Source: Verrucomicrobiota bacterium (GTDB lineage Bacteria; Verrucomicrobiota; Verrucomicrobiia; Limisphaerales; CAIQOK01). Taken from it: a stretch of 27,179 nucleotides of DNA. The notes below the pieces were generated by a model. The model had not been told where the DNA came from and ran no database searches. It worked only from the letters and a program-made list of their open reading frames with translations. Shown here one piece after another: positions 1-7,168 of the stretch. Position numbers and translations under genes: made by a program. Position 1 is the stretch's first letter, and each line of letters opens with the position of its first letter. The stretch lies in contig JANYDP010000001.1 of assembly GCA_025363535.1 (NCBI GenBank), positions 1-27,179 of the forward strand, written 5' to 3'.

Positions 1-200
1 CACGGTGCAAACTGGACATTTATTGTTTGGGGTCTTTTAAATGCACTTTATATAATGCCTTCGATAATTTTCAAGACCAACAGAAATAATTTGGATATTG
101 TTGCAAAAGGCAAGTGTTTTCCAACAGTAAAAGAATTTTTATCTATTGTATTAACTTTTGGTTTAACAGTATTTGCATGGATTTTCTTTCGTGCCAGCAA
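1..200 (+). CDS. MBOAT-family O-acyltransferase, C-terminal fragment (cut at the window edge, joined to foreign sequence)
   Basis: Frame 1 is open from the first base and reads HGANWTFIVWGLLNALY and later FGLTVFAWIFFRAS. HGANW carries the invariant histidine of membrane-bound O-acyltransferases such as AlgI and DltB, and the FAWxFFRA block lies a few dozen residues downstream in that family. These enzymes move acyl groups onto extracellular polysaccharides across the membrane. The segment is AT-rich: the 61-120 line has 18 G or C in 60, against 32 in 60 for the 241-300 line. Homology stops near base 198 and the frame then runs antisense through cstA until a stop at 361-363. Only a fragment is present and its last residues are missing. 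It probably comes from another genome, either by assembly or by recombination. Confidence 0.7.
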
Positions 201-2285
201 TAAAATCCATTCGCGCAAACTAAGCAGGACAATCGTCGTCACCATGACGAGAAATATCCCCGCAATGACCGCATCAAGCCGCATGTTAAACGTCTGCCGC
301 TCCATGGGAACGGTTTGCTTGGCATATTGCTCCGCATCAAACGGCGTCGGGCCTTTGACCTGACTAGCTATCATCGCTACTTTTTCCTGCAAAACCTCCG
401 CCTGCGCCAAGAAACCAATCCTCGGATCAGGATGCCAGATTTTTTCCACCCCCGCCGTCAACGTCACCGCCAGCAGCCAGCACAGCGGCACCAGCGTGAT
501 GAGCGCGAATGCGGGCGAACGGCGCGGAGCGCCGGTCTTCGACCCGACGTGTTGGGGGCTTCCGGTGCGAGCCGGGTCGGAGACCGGCGCTCCCAGCTGC
601 ATCTTCAAAATCACCGTCGTCGCCAGGCACAGCGCAATCGCCGCCAGCATTTGATTCGCAATGCCGAACAGCGGCCAGAGCGAGTTGATGCCGCCGAGCG
701 GATCGCGCACGCCTTGAATCAAAAACCAGCCCCAGCCGCAAACCATCAGCCCGCTCGCCAGAAAATTCGCACCAAGATTTTTCGTGTCGCCCAGTGGCTG
801 CCAAAGTCCACCAAGCAAGTCTTGCAAAATGTAGCGCCCCACGCGCGTCCCGGCGTCCAGCGTGGTGAGAATGAACAGCGCCTCGAACATAATCGCGAAG
901 TGATACCACAGGTCGAGCCAGCGACCATTGACGACCTTGGAAAAAATCCCCGCCATGCCCACCGCCAGTGTCGCCGCGCCGCCGGTGCGACCGAACAGGG
1001 TTTTTTCGCCAACCTCTTTCGCCAACGAGTCCATGTGCTCCACCGTGACCGGAAATCCATAAGCCGCAACCTTGGCCACGGTCGTCGCCGCTTCACCCTT
1101 GATGTTCATGCTCAGATAAACGCCCGGCTCCAGCGTGCAGGCCGCGATGAGTGCCATGATGGCGACCAACGATTCGAGACACATCGCGCCATAGCCCACG
1201 GGGCGCACGTAGGTTTCTCGCGAAAGAATTTTCGGCGTCGTGCCGCTGGCGATCAGCGTGTGAAAGCCGGAGATCGCGCCGCACGCAATCGTGATGAAAC
1301 AGAACGGGAAAAGTTTCCCCGCCACCACCGGGCCAGAGCCGTCCACAAACTGCGTGATGGCCGGCATGTGCAGATTCGGCAGCACGCAGAAAATCCCCAC
1401 GACCAGCGCGAAGATCGTGCCGAGCTTCATGAACGTGCTCAGATAATCGCGCGGCGCGAGCAGCAGCCACACCGGCAGAGCGCTCGCGGCAAAACCGTAG
1501 AGAATGATCGTCCACGCCACCGTGATGTCGCGCAGTCCAAAAACCTGCGACCAGTGCGGACTTTGATGGATCATTTTCCCGCCCCACACCGCGAGCAGCA
1601 GCAGCGCGACACCGAAGACCGACGCCTCCAAAACTTTTCCCACGCGCAGAAACCGCATGTAGCCGCCCATGAACATCGCGATGGGAATCGTCGCGCCGAC
1701 GGTAAAAATGCCCCACGGACTTTCCGCCAACGCCTTCACCACCACGAGCGCCAGCACCGCCAGCAGAATCACCATGATGGCGAGGATGGCCACCAGCGCG
1801 AGCCCGCCGGCGAAAGTGTTCAACTCTTCCCTGACCATCTGCCCAAGCGATTTTCCATCACGCCGCAGGGAGCAAAATAAAATCACCAAGTCCTGCACCG
1901 CACCGCCCAGCACGACACCGATCAAAATCCACAGCGTTCCCGGCAGATAACCAAACTGCGACGCCAGCACCGGCCCGACCAACGGCCCCGGCCCGGAGAT
2001 TGCCGCGAAGTGATGGCCGAAGACGATCCACTTGTTCGTTTTGCAAAAGTCCTTGCCGTCGTCGTGAACCTCGCATGGCGTGGCGCGACGGTCGTCGAGC
2101 ATCAGCACGCGGACGGCAATCCACTTGGAATAAAACCGGTAGCCGATGACGTAAGTGCAGAGCGCGGCGACGAGGATATAGACGGAATTGATTTCCTCGC
2201 CGCGATGCAGCGCGAGCGTGGCGAAGGCCCACGCCCCGAGGACGGCGAGCAGAAACCAAAACACTTTAGCCAGGAGTTTTTTCAT
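199..2285 (-). CDS. cstA: Carbon starvation protein CstA (pyruvate/peptide uptake transporter), 3' end disrupted
   Basis: This is a multi-pass inner-membrane protein of the CstA family, which takes up pyruvate or peptides during carbon limitation. The N-terminus starts MKKLLAKVFWFLLAV. It is followed by the family signatures KTNKWIVFGHHFAAISGPGP and GVVLGGAVQDLVILF, and later by SGFHTLIASGTTPK and a string of hydrophobic helices. The reading frame stays open to base 48 (745 codons), but the last ~50 codons are antisense to the AT-rich MBOAT fragment. The true C-terminus is therefore lost near base 200, soon after SLREWILLLA. A hairpin repeat is read through in frame around 526-593, adding a Pro/Gly/Ser-rich stretch (GAPVSDPARTGSPQHVGSKT) between helices. 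The start is the ATG at 2283-2285, with no clear Shine-Dalgarno sequence. Confidence 0.9.
526..593. repeat. REP-like long inverted repeat inserted in frame in cstA
   Basis: A 21-nt left arm (526-546, beginning GGAGCGCCGGTCTTCG) pairs with 573-593 with one G/T wobble, around a 26-nt loop. The arm starts with GGAGCGCCGGTCT. From memory, this word recurs in hairpin repeats of Pedosphaera-like genomes. Short words sharing the GGAGCGCCG core occur at 3126-3136 and 27121-27131 in this window. Here the element is translated in the minus frame without a stop and lengthens a loop of CstA by roughly 20 residues. Confidence 0.75.
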
Positions 2286-2316
2286 TTGGTTCGCATCAAT
2301 GTTTCAGCACGAAATC

Positions 2317-2652
2317 CTATTCAAAAATTTCGTAGTCCGTTTTCTTCATGCCGAGCCGGCGATATGCCTCCTGAGCGCGCGAATTGGCCGCATCCACGTA
2401 AAGCCGCAGTCCGCAGACATCGGTTCTTGATCGGGCGAGCGTGTGGACGTGCTCAAAGAGCGCCCGAAAAATTCCGCCGCCGCGAAATTGCTCCACGACA
2501 TAGACGCTTTGAACCCACCAGAAATTTCCATTGCGCCAGTCGCTCCATTCGTAGGTGAGCAGCAACTGGCCGACGGCTTCGCTGCCGCATTCCGCGATGA
2601 AATAAATTCCTTTCGCGGCGTCACTGAGCAAGGCGCGCACGCCGAGCGCCAC
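2317..2652 (-). CDS. GNAT-family N-acetyltransferase, start codon uncertain or lost
   Basis: A small GNAT-fold acyl-CoA transferase. The acetyl-CoA-binding motif A is visible as YVVEQFRGGGIFRALFEHV (Q-x-x-G-x-G type), followed by the usual C-terminal block with ANSRAQEAYRRLGM. The substrate cannot be told. The coordinates use a GTG at 2650-2652, but the same frame continues upstream with a credible GNAT N-terminus (IIRPATLADAQFITDC) to about 2751, then meets a stop at 2770-2772. No ATG, GTG or TTG lies in that upstream stretch. The native start may be a rare ATC near 2746-2751, or the start codon has been lost by mutation or sequencing error. The gene is 31 nt from cstA on the same strand. 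Confidence 0.8.
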   Translation of the reverse strand: MALGVRALLSDAAKGIYFIAECGSEAVGQLLLTYEWSDWRNGNFWWVQSVYVVEQFRGGGIFRALFEHVHTLARSRTDVCGLRLYVDAANSRAQEAYRRLGMKKTDYEIFE

Positions 2653-2832
2653 CCGCGCCGGGTCGAGTGCCAGCAGCTCGGTTTCCCGGGCAAGGCTTAC
2701 GTTGCAGTCCGTGATGAACTGCGCGTCGGCAAGCGTGGCTGGTCGGATGATTACTTTGATGGTGCCATGCTAATGAGCGGCCCGATTGAATCAATGCTTT
2801 CTCCGGGTTTCGGTTGCATTATTCTCGCGGTC

Positions 2833-3114
2833 ATGGACGAACCGATGCAACTGCCGATTGACGGCGTGCTGGACTTGCACACATTCCAGCCGCGCGAGGT
2901 GAAGAACCTGGTGCTGGATTATCTGGCGGCGTGTCGGGAGAAAGGCGTTTGCGAAGTCCGCATCATTCACGGCAAAGGCATCGGCCAGTTGCGCCGCACC
3001 GTTCACGCGATTTTGGAAAAGCATTCGCAGGTAATTTCCTTCACGCTCGACCATCCGCAATTCGGCGGCTGGGGCGCGACGCTGGTGAGATTAGAGCCCG
3101 CCGGCAAAAAGTAG
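2833..3114 (+). CDS. Small stand-alone Smr-domain protein
   Basis: About 93 residues, almost all Smr domain. The LDLHTF motif (residues 13-18) and the HGKGIGQLR motif (46-54) are the two conserved Smr signatures, and FGGWGATLV closes the domain. Smr domains, as at the C-terminus of MutS2, bind nucleic acids and often have nicking or RNA-cleaving activity. The target of stand-alone copies is not established. The ATG at 2833 (MDEPMQLPIDG) was chosen because the domain starts just after it. In-frame ATGs at 2767 and 2773 would add about 20 residues that do not look conserved. The gene converges on the DUF1080 gene, with 30 nt between their ends. Confidence 0.8.
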   Translation: MDEPMQLPIDGVLDLHTFQPREVKNLVLDYLAACREKGVCEVRIIHGKGIGQLRRTVHAILEKHSQVISFTLDHPQFGGWGATLVRLEPAGKK

Positions 3115-3125
3115 CGGCGTTTCGG

Positions 3126-3136
3126 TGGAGCGCCGG
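3126..3136. repeat. Short word shared with the cstA repeat arm
   Basis: TGGAGCGCCGG lies between the convergent smr and DUF1080 stops and shares its GGAGCGCCGG core with the arms of the element at 526-593. It has no matching second arm, so it is either a decayed copy or a chance match. Confidence 0.3.
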
Positions 3137-3144
3137 CGCGCGAT

Positions 3145-3885
3145 TTACTTCACCGGCTCCAAAAACATTTTCCGAATCTCAAACTCCGCGCCCTCGCTCT
3201 GGATGCCGATGAAGCCGGACGACACGGTGCAGCCGGTGATTTCGTTGAGCGTCTTGCCGTTGATGATCGCCTTGACCTCCGCGCTCGCACAAAGGGTCAC
3301 GTTGGTATTCCATTCGCCAATGGCGTTTTCGTTTGGTTCGCCGCGCAAGGCCACCGGCGTGTTGGCATCCTTGCCCTCGTGTTCCTTGCATTCCGCGCCG
3401 GACATCACGAACAAATCCCCCTGCCGGCCGGACTTGCCCTGGTTCTGGACGCACATCGGCCAGACCTTGTCGGGCAACTGCATGTGAACGAGCACGCCGG
3501 TGTTGTCGAGCTTGGGCGCCAGCTTCACGAAACGCCATTCGACGGTGAGCTTGTAGTCGCGAAATTTTTTTTCCGTGCGCAGGTAGCCGATGGTCTTGCC
3601 GCTGCAATGAATGACGCCGTTGGTCACCGTCCACGTTTCCGAAACTGGAGTGTTGGTGTTGCGCGACGTGAACGTGAAGCCGTCGAGGTTGTTTCCATTG
3701 AACAGTTCGAGGCGATTTGTTGGTGAAAGGATCACCTGTTCCGACGTTGCCGTGGTGATTAAATCCTGGCGGGGTCGAATGCCCAGCGTTCTGATTTGCT
3801 CGGGAACGTCCGGTTGAGCGTGGCCGTTGAAGGACAACAGAAAGGCACTGCCCACAGCGAGCGGGAACTGGAACGGAAATTTCAT
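3145..3885 (-). CDS. Secreted DUF1080 (3-keto-disaccharide hydrolase-like) protein
   Basis: 246 residues from the ATG at 3883-3885. An upstream in-frame start at 3930 would put 15 non-hydrophobic residues before the signal peptide, so the internal ATG was preferred. Residues 1-23 form a signal peptide (hydrophobic LAVGSAFLLSF, likely cleavage after GHA). The DUF1080 domain follows from about residue 55 with LFNGNNLDGF, then the WTVTNGVIHCSG and GYLRTEKKFRDYKL strands of the concanavalin-like sandwich, GVLVHMQL, and the terminal GFIGIQSEGAEFEIRKM. Such proteins are abundant in Verrucomicrobiota and Planctomycetota and are linked to polysaccharide or 3-keto-sugar breakdown in the periplasm. The substrate is unknown. 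Confidence 0.87.
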   Translation of the reverse strand: MKFPFQFPLAVGSAFLLSFNGHAQPDVPEQIRTLGIRPRQDLITTATSEQVILSPTNRLELFNGNNLDGFTFTSRNTNTPVSETWTVTNGVIHCSGKTIGYLRTEKKFRDYKLTVEWRFVKLAPKLDNTGVLVHMQLPDKVWPMCVQNQGKSGRQGDLFVMSGAECKEHEGKDANTPVALRGEPNENAIGEWNTNVTLCASAEVKAIINGKTLNEITGCTVSSGFIGIQSEGAEFEIRKMFLEPVK

Positions 3886-3957
3886 ACGCAGGAAAGTCGA
3901 AGTTCCCGCGCCGCAAGTCAAGCCCACCATCCGTTGGCGTACCGAGCCTGCTTCGAA

Positions 3958-5061
3958 TCAGACGTTGAACTTGAACATCAGCACATCCCCGTCTTTCACC
4001 ACGTATTCCTTGCCTTCCATGCGATACAAACCTTTTTCCCGCGCCGCCGCCACGGAACCGCATTTGATCAAGTCATCATACGCAACGGTCTCGGCCTTGA
4101 TGAAGCCGCGCTCGAAGTCCGAGTGGATCACGCCCGCCGCTTTCGGCGCGGTGTCGCCGGCATGAATCGTCCACGCGCGCACTTCTTTTTCGCCCGCCGT
4201 GAAATACGTCCGCAGCCCGAGCAGATGATACGTCGCGCGGATCAACCCGCCGACGCCGGATTCCTTCACACCGAGTTCCTTCAAAAATTCCAGCGCCTCC
4301 GCATCCGACAGATCAATCAGGTCGCTTTCAATCTGCGCGCTGATGACGACGGCTTCGCAGGCGAAATGATTCTTCGTGTATTCGCGCACCTTGAGAACGT
4401 GCGGATTGGTGTCAGCCGTGGCCAGATCGCTCTCTTTCACGTTGCACGCGAAAATCGTGGGCTTGTCCGTCATCAGCCAGAACAGGCGCGAGATGGCCTT
4501 GTCCTCGGGCGTGAGTTGGAGCGTGAGCGCGGGCTTGCCGGCGTTGAGATGCGGCTCGATTTTTTTCAGCACCGCCTCCTGCGCGAGCGCTTCCTTGTCG
4601 CCTCGCTTGGCGTCCTTGGCCACGCTGTTCAGGCGTTTCTGCACCGCTTCCAAATCGGAAAGGACGAGTTCGGTGGTGATCGTTTCGATGTCGCGCACTG
4701 GATCCACATTGCCGGCGACGTGATGAATGTCCGCGTCCTCGAAGCAGCGCACCACCTGCATAATGGCGTCCACCTCGCGGATGTGCGTGAGAAATTTATT
4801 GCCCAGACCCTCGCCCTGGCTCGCGCCTTTGACGAGGCCGGCGATGTCCACAAACTCCACCGCTGCCGGGATGACGACCTGGGTCTTGGCGATCTTTTGC
4901 AGCTCGTACATCCGCGCGTCCGGCACCGTCACGATGCCGACGTTCGGGTCAATGGTGCAGAAGGGATAATTCGCCGCCTCCGCCTTGCGGGTGCGGGTCA
5001 CGGCGTTAAACAAAGTGGACTTGCCCACGTTCGGGAGACCGACGATTCCAGCTTTCAACAT
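3958..5061 (-). CDS. ychF: Redox-regulated OBG-type ATPase YchF
   Basis: 367 residues, the usual YchF length. The G1/Walker A loop GLPNVGKST is at residues 8-16. The switch region NYPFCTIDPNVG and the G3-type FVDIAGLVKGASQGEGLGN follow. The base-specificity motif is NVKE (NxxE instead of the GTPase NKxD), which explains the preference of YchF for ATP. A C-terminal TGS domain ends in DGDVLMFKFNV. YchF is a universal, ribosome-associated P-loop NTPase of the cytoplasm, linked to stress and translation quality control. It is a host core gene with its own promoter region, divergent from the peptide-binding lipoprotein gene across 116 nt. Confidence 0.95.
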   Translation of the reverse strand: MLKAGIVGLPNVGKSTLFNAVTRTRKAEAANYPFCTIDPNVGIVTVPDARMYELQKIAKTQVVIPAAVEFVDIAGLVKGASQGEGLGNKFLTHIREVDAIMQVVRCFEDADIHHVAGNVDPVRDIETITTELVLSDLEAVQKRLNSVAKDAKRGDKEALAQEAVLKKIEPHLNAGKPALTLQLTPEDKAISRLFWLMTDKPTIFACNVKESDLATADTNPHVLKVREYTKNHFACEAVVISAQIESDLIDLSDAEALEFLKELGVKESGVGGLIRATYHLLGLRTYFTAGEKEVRAWTIHAGDTAPKAAGVIHSDFERGFIKAETVAYDDLIKCGSVAAAREKGLYRMEGKEYVVKDGDVLMFKFNV

Positions 5062-5177
5062 AATTTTAGAATCGTCAGGCTAACTCGTTAAAAGCGCCGA
5101 CTCAACCTGCAAAAAATGAAATTGAGCCACCCCTCTCCACGCTTGCCGCACCGAATCAAATCCGTTAAGCAATTCGC

Positions 5178-6953
5178 GTGATTAAACCTTCTTTCGCCCA
5201 GATTACGGCCCTGCTTTTGGCGGCCCTGCCTTGCACCCTGCTCCCCGGCTGCGGCAAACCCGCCGGCCATGCGCTGCCAGAGCCGCCGCGCGTTGCTGCG
5301 GGCGAGCCAGGCAAACCTGGCGGGCGGCTGGTGCTCGTGACCGATGGCGTCCCCAAGACCTTCAACCCGCTGCTCGCCGCCGACAGCGGCTCCGAATCCG
5401 TCACCCGCCTGCTGTTCTCCTCACTCGTCCATTTTGACATGGCGACCCAGGAGCCGACGCCCGGCCTGGCGGAATCCTGGTCGGTGGACGCAGATCAAAA
5501 AACCTGGACCTTCAAGCTCCGCAAAAACTTGCGCTGGAGCGACGGCCAGCCGCTCACCGCCGACGACGTGGTGTTCACCTGGAACGACCTGATCTACAAC
5601 CCGGAATTCACCCGTTACATGCGGGACTTGCTGCGCGTGGACGGAAAAGTATTCACGCTGACCAAAGTGGACGACCTGACTGTGCGCGTGTTTACACCCG
5701 ACGTGGTCGCCCCTTTTCTCCAACTGGTCAGCGCCGCGCCGGTGCTGCCCAAACACATCCTGGCCCGGGAAGTCCGCAACAAGAATTTCCTTAACGCCTA
5801 CGCCATCAACGCGAATCCGGCGGCCATCGTCGGCAGCGGGCCGTTCCGCCTGCGGGACGCGCGCGCCGGCAAAGTTGTACTGCTTGAACGCAACCCGGAA
5901 TATTACGCCGTGGACAAAAACGGCGTGCGCCTGCCGTATTTGGACGAGGTGCAGATGAACGTCGCGCCCGATCCAGGCATGGCACCCTTCTTCTTTTTCC
6001 AAAATCAAAGCGATGTCTGCGAATCCATCCGGCCGGATTTGCGCACTCAGTTTGAAGCGGTCTTTGCGAAACGCGGCGGACACTTCGTCGAACTCGGCAC
6101 CGGCTCCGAGTGCAATTATTTCTGGTTCAACCAAAACACCAACCACGCTGCGTCCGGCCAACCCTGCGTGATTCCGGCCAAGCTGAAATGGTTTCGCGAC
6201 AAAACTTTTCGCCAGGCCGTCTCCTGCGCCATCAACCGAACCCAGATGGTGCAGGCGGTTTACAACGGTCTCGGCGCGCCGGTTCACAGTTTCATCACGG
6301 CGGACAACCACAAGTGGAACAACCCCGCGGTGCCCACGTTCAGCTACGATCCTGCGCGCGCCTTGAAGTTGCTGGCGGAAATCGGCATTCAAGACCGCAA
6401 CGGCAACGGCTTCCTGGAAGATGCCGACGGCCACGTCATCGAGATTAGCATTCTGTCCAACGCCGACAATGCGCCGCGATCCAAGCTGGCCGTGATGATC
6501 CAGGACGACTTGAAAAAAATCGGCATCAAGGCCGAGTATCACCCGGTGACATTCGAGATGATCGTCGAAAAAATGAACCGCACCTTCGCTTACGAAAGCG
6601 CCATCGTCGGCCTCGGCGGCGGCGGGCTGGATCCGTTCACGCAGATCAACATCCTGATGTCGAGCGAGCCGCTGCATCAGTGGTTCCCGGCGCAGAAAAC
6701 CCCGGCCACCGACTGGGAAGCGCGGCTGGATTTCCTGATGGACGCGCAGTTGCACACGCTTGATTTTACCGCGCGCAAAAAATATTTCGACGAAGCCCAG
6801 ATGATTTGGGCCGAGCAGCAGCCCATGATCCCGATCATTGCGCCCAATCTGGCGGCGGCCGTCCGCAGCGATCTGGCCAACGTCCGACTCTCCACCGCCT
6901 CGCCTTACCGGGCGACTTGGAACATCGAGGAGCTTTATCTGAAGCCGAAATGA
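5178..6953 (+). CDS. Peptide ABC transporter substrate-binding lipoprotein (SBP_bac_5 family)
   Basis: 591 residues from a GTG at 5178-5180. A lipoprotein signal ends in LLPGC (lipobox Cys at residue 25), so the protein should be membrane-anchored by lipid. The mature part is a DppA/OppA-type binding protein: FNPLLAADSGSESVTRLLFSSL, then PGLAESWSVDADQKTWTFKL, then LRWSDGQPLTADDVVFTW, which is the family signature, and later LLERNPEYY and FRQAVSCAINR. It should bind oligopeptides or similar solutes for an ABC importer. No permease or ATPase genes lie next to it in this window; the tRNA-Leu and the island follow immediately. The partner genes are either unlinked or were separated by the island. 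Confidence 0.9.
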   Translation: MIKPSFAQITALLLAALPCTLLPGCGKPAGHALPEPPRVAAGEPGKPGGRLVLVTDGVPKTFNPLLAADSGSESVTRLLFSSLVHFDMATQEPTPGLAESWSVDADQKTWTFKLRKNLRWSDGQPLTADDVVFTWNDLIYNPEFTRYMRDLLRVDGKVFTLTKVDDLTVRVFTPDVVAPFLQLVSAAPVLPKHILAREVRNKNFLNAYAINANPAAIVGSGPFRLRDARAGKVVLLERNPEYYAVDKNGVRLPYLDEVQMNVAPDPGMAPFFFFQNQSDVCESIRPDLRTQFEAVFAKRGGHFVELGTGSECNYFWFNQNTNHAASGQPCVIPAKLKWFRDKTFRQAVSCAINRTQMVQAVYNGLGAPVHSFITADNHKWNNPAVPTFSYDPARALKLLAEIGIQDRNGNGFLEDADGHVIEISILSNADNAPRSKLAVMIQDDLKKIGIKAEYHPVTFEMIVEKMNRTFAYESAIVGLGGGGLDPFTQINILMSSEPLHQWFPAQKTPATDWEARLDFLMDAQLHTLDFTARKKYFDEAQMIWAEQQPMIPIIAPNLAAAVRSDLANVRLSTASPYRATWNIEELYLKPK

Positions 6954-6977
6954 TTTTCGGGCCGGCGCGAAATTGCC

Positions 6978-7008
6978 TTGCGATTTTCCCGCGCGGCTGG
7001 TTCATTAT
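6978..7008 (+). promoter_or_regulatory. Possible promoter of tRNA-Leu
   Basis: TTGCGA at 6978-6983 and CATTAT at 7003-7008 are spaced 19 nt apart and end 11 nt before the tRNA. Both boxes match the sigma-70 consensus only partly (4 of 6 each), so this is a weak call based mainly on position. Confidence 0.25.
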
Positions 7009-7019
7009 GCGGACAGTGG

Positions 7020-7104
7020 GCGCATATGGTGGAATTGGCAGACACGCTACTTTGAGGTGGTAGTGCCGCAAGGTGTGCAGGTTCAAGTCCTGCTATGCGC
7101 ACCA
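7020..7104 (+). tRNA. tRNA-Leu (anticodon GAG)
   Basis: 85 nt including an encoded CCA. The acceptor stem GCGCATA (7020-7026) pairs with TATGCGC (7094-7100), discriminator A. The D-arm has the leucine-type GGTGGAATTGGCAGAC sequence. The anticodon stem CTACT/GGTAG encloses TTGAGGT, giving anticodon GAG. A short variable arm typical of a class II tRNA follows, and then the T-arm with GGTTCAAGTCC. The gene is intact, and its 3' end is the likely attachment site of the integrase gene that starts 64 nt downstream. Confidence 0.93.
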
Positions 7105-7130
7105 TTTTTTACTCTTGTTTTTGAGAAATG

Positions 7131-7168
7131 GCTTGCAGTTCTGACAGATTTCTGACAGCCTTGCAAGC
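7131..7168. promoter_or_regulatory. Inverted repeat enclosing two TTCTGACAG direct repeats (possible integrase binding/att or int operator)
   Basis: GCTTGCA (7131-7137) and TGCAAGC (7162-7168) form a 7-bp inverted repeat ending directly at the integrase ATG. Inside lie two identical 9-mers, TTCTGACAG, at 7139-7147 and 7150-7158, one helical turn (11 bp) apart. The position between the tRNA attachment site and the int start suits arm-type recombinase sites or an autoregulatory operator. Confidence 0.45.

Noticed and set aside
315..1880. Long open frame antisense to cstA (and similar long antisense frames at 5421-6755, 12019-13389 and 20830-22266)
   Set aside because: The products are Arg/His/Gln-rich mirror images of GC-rich coding sequence with no domain character, while the opposite strand encodes clear families.
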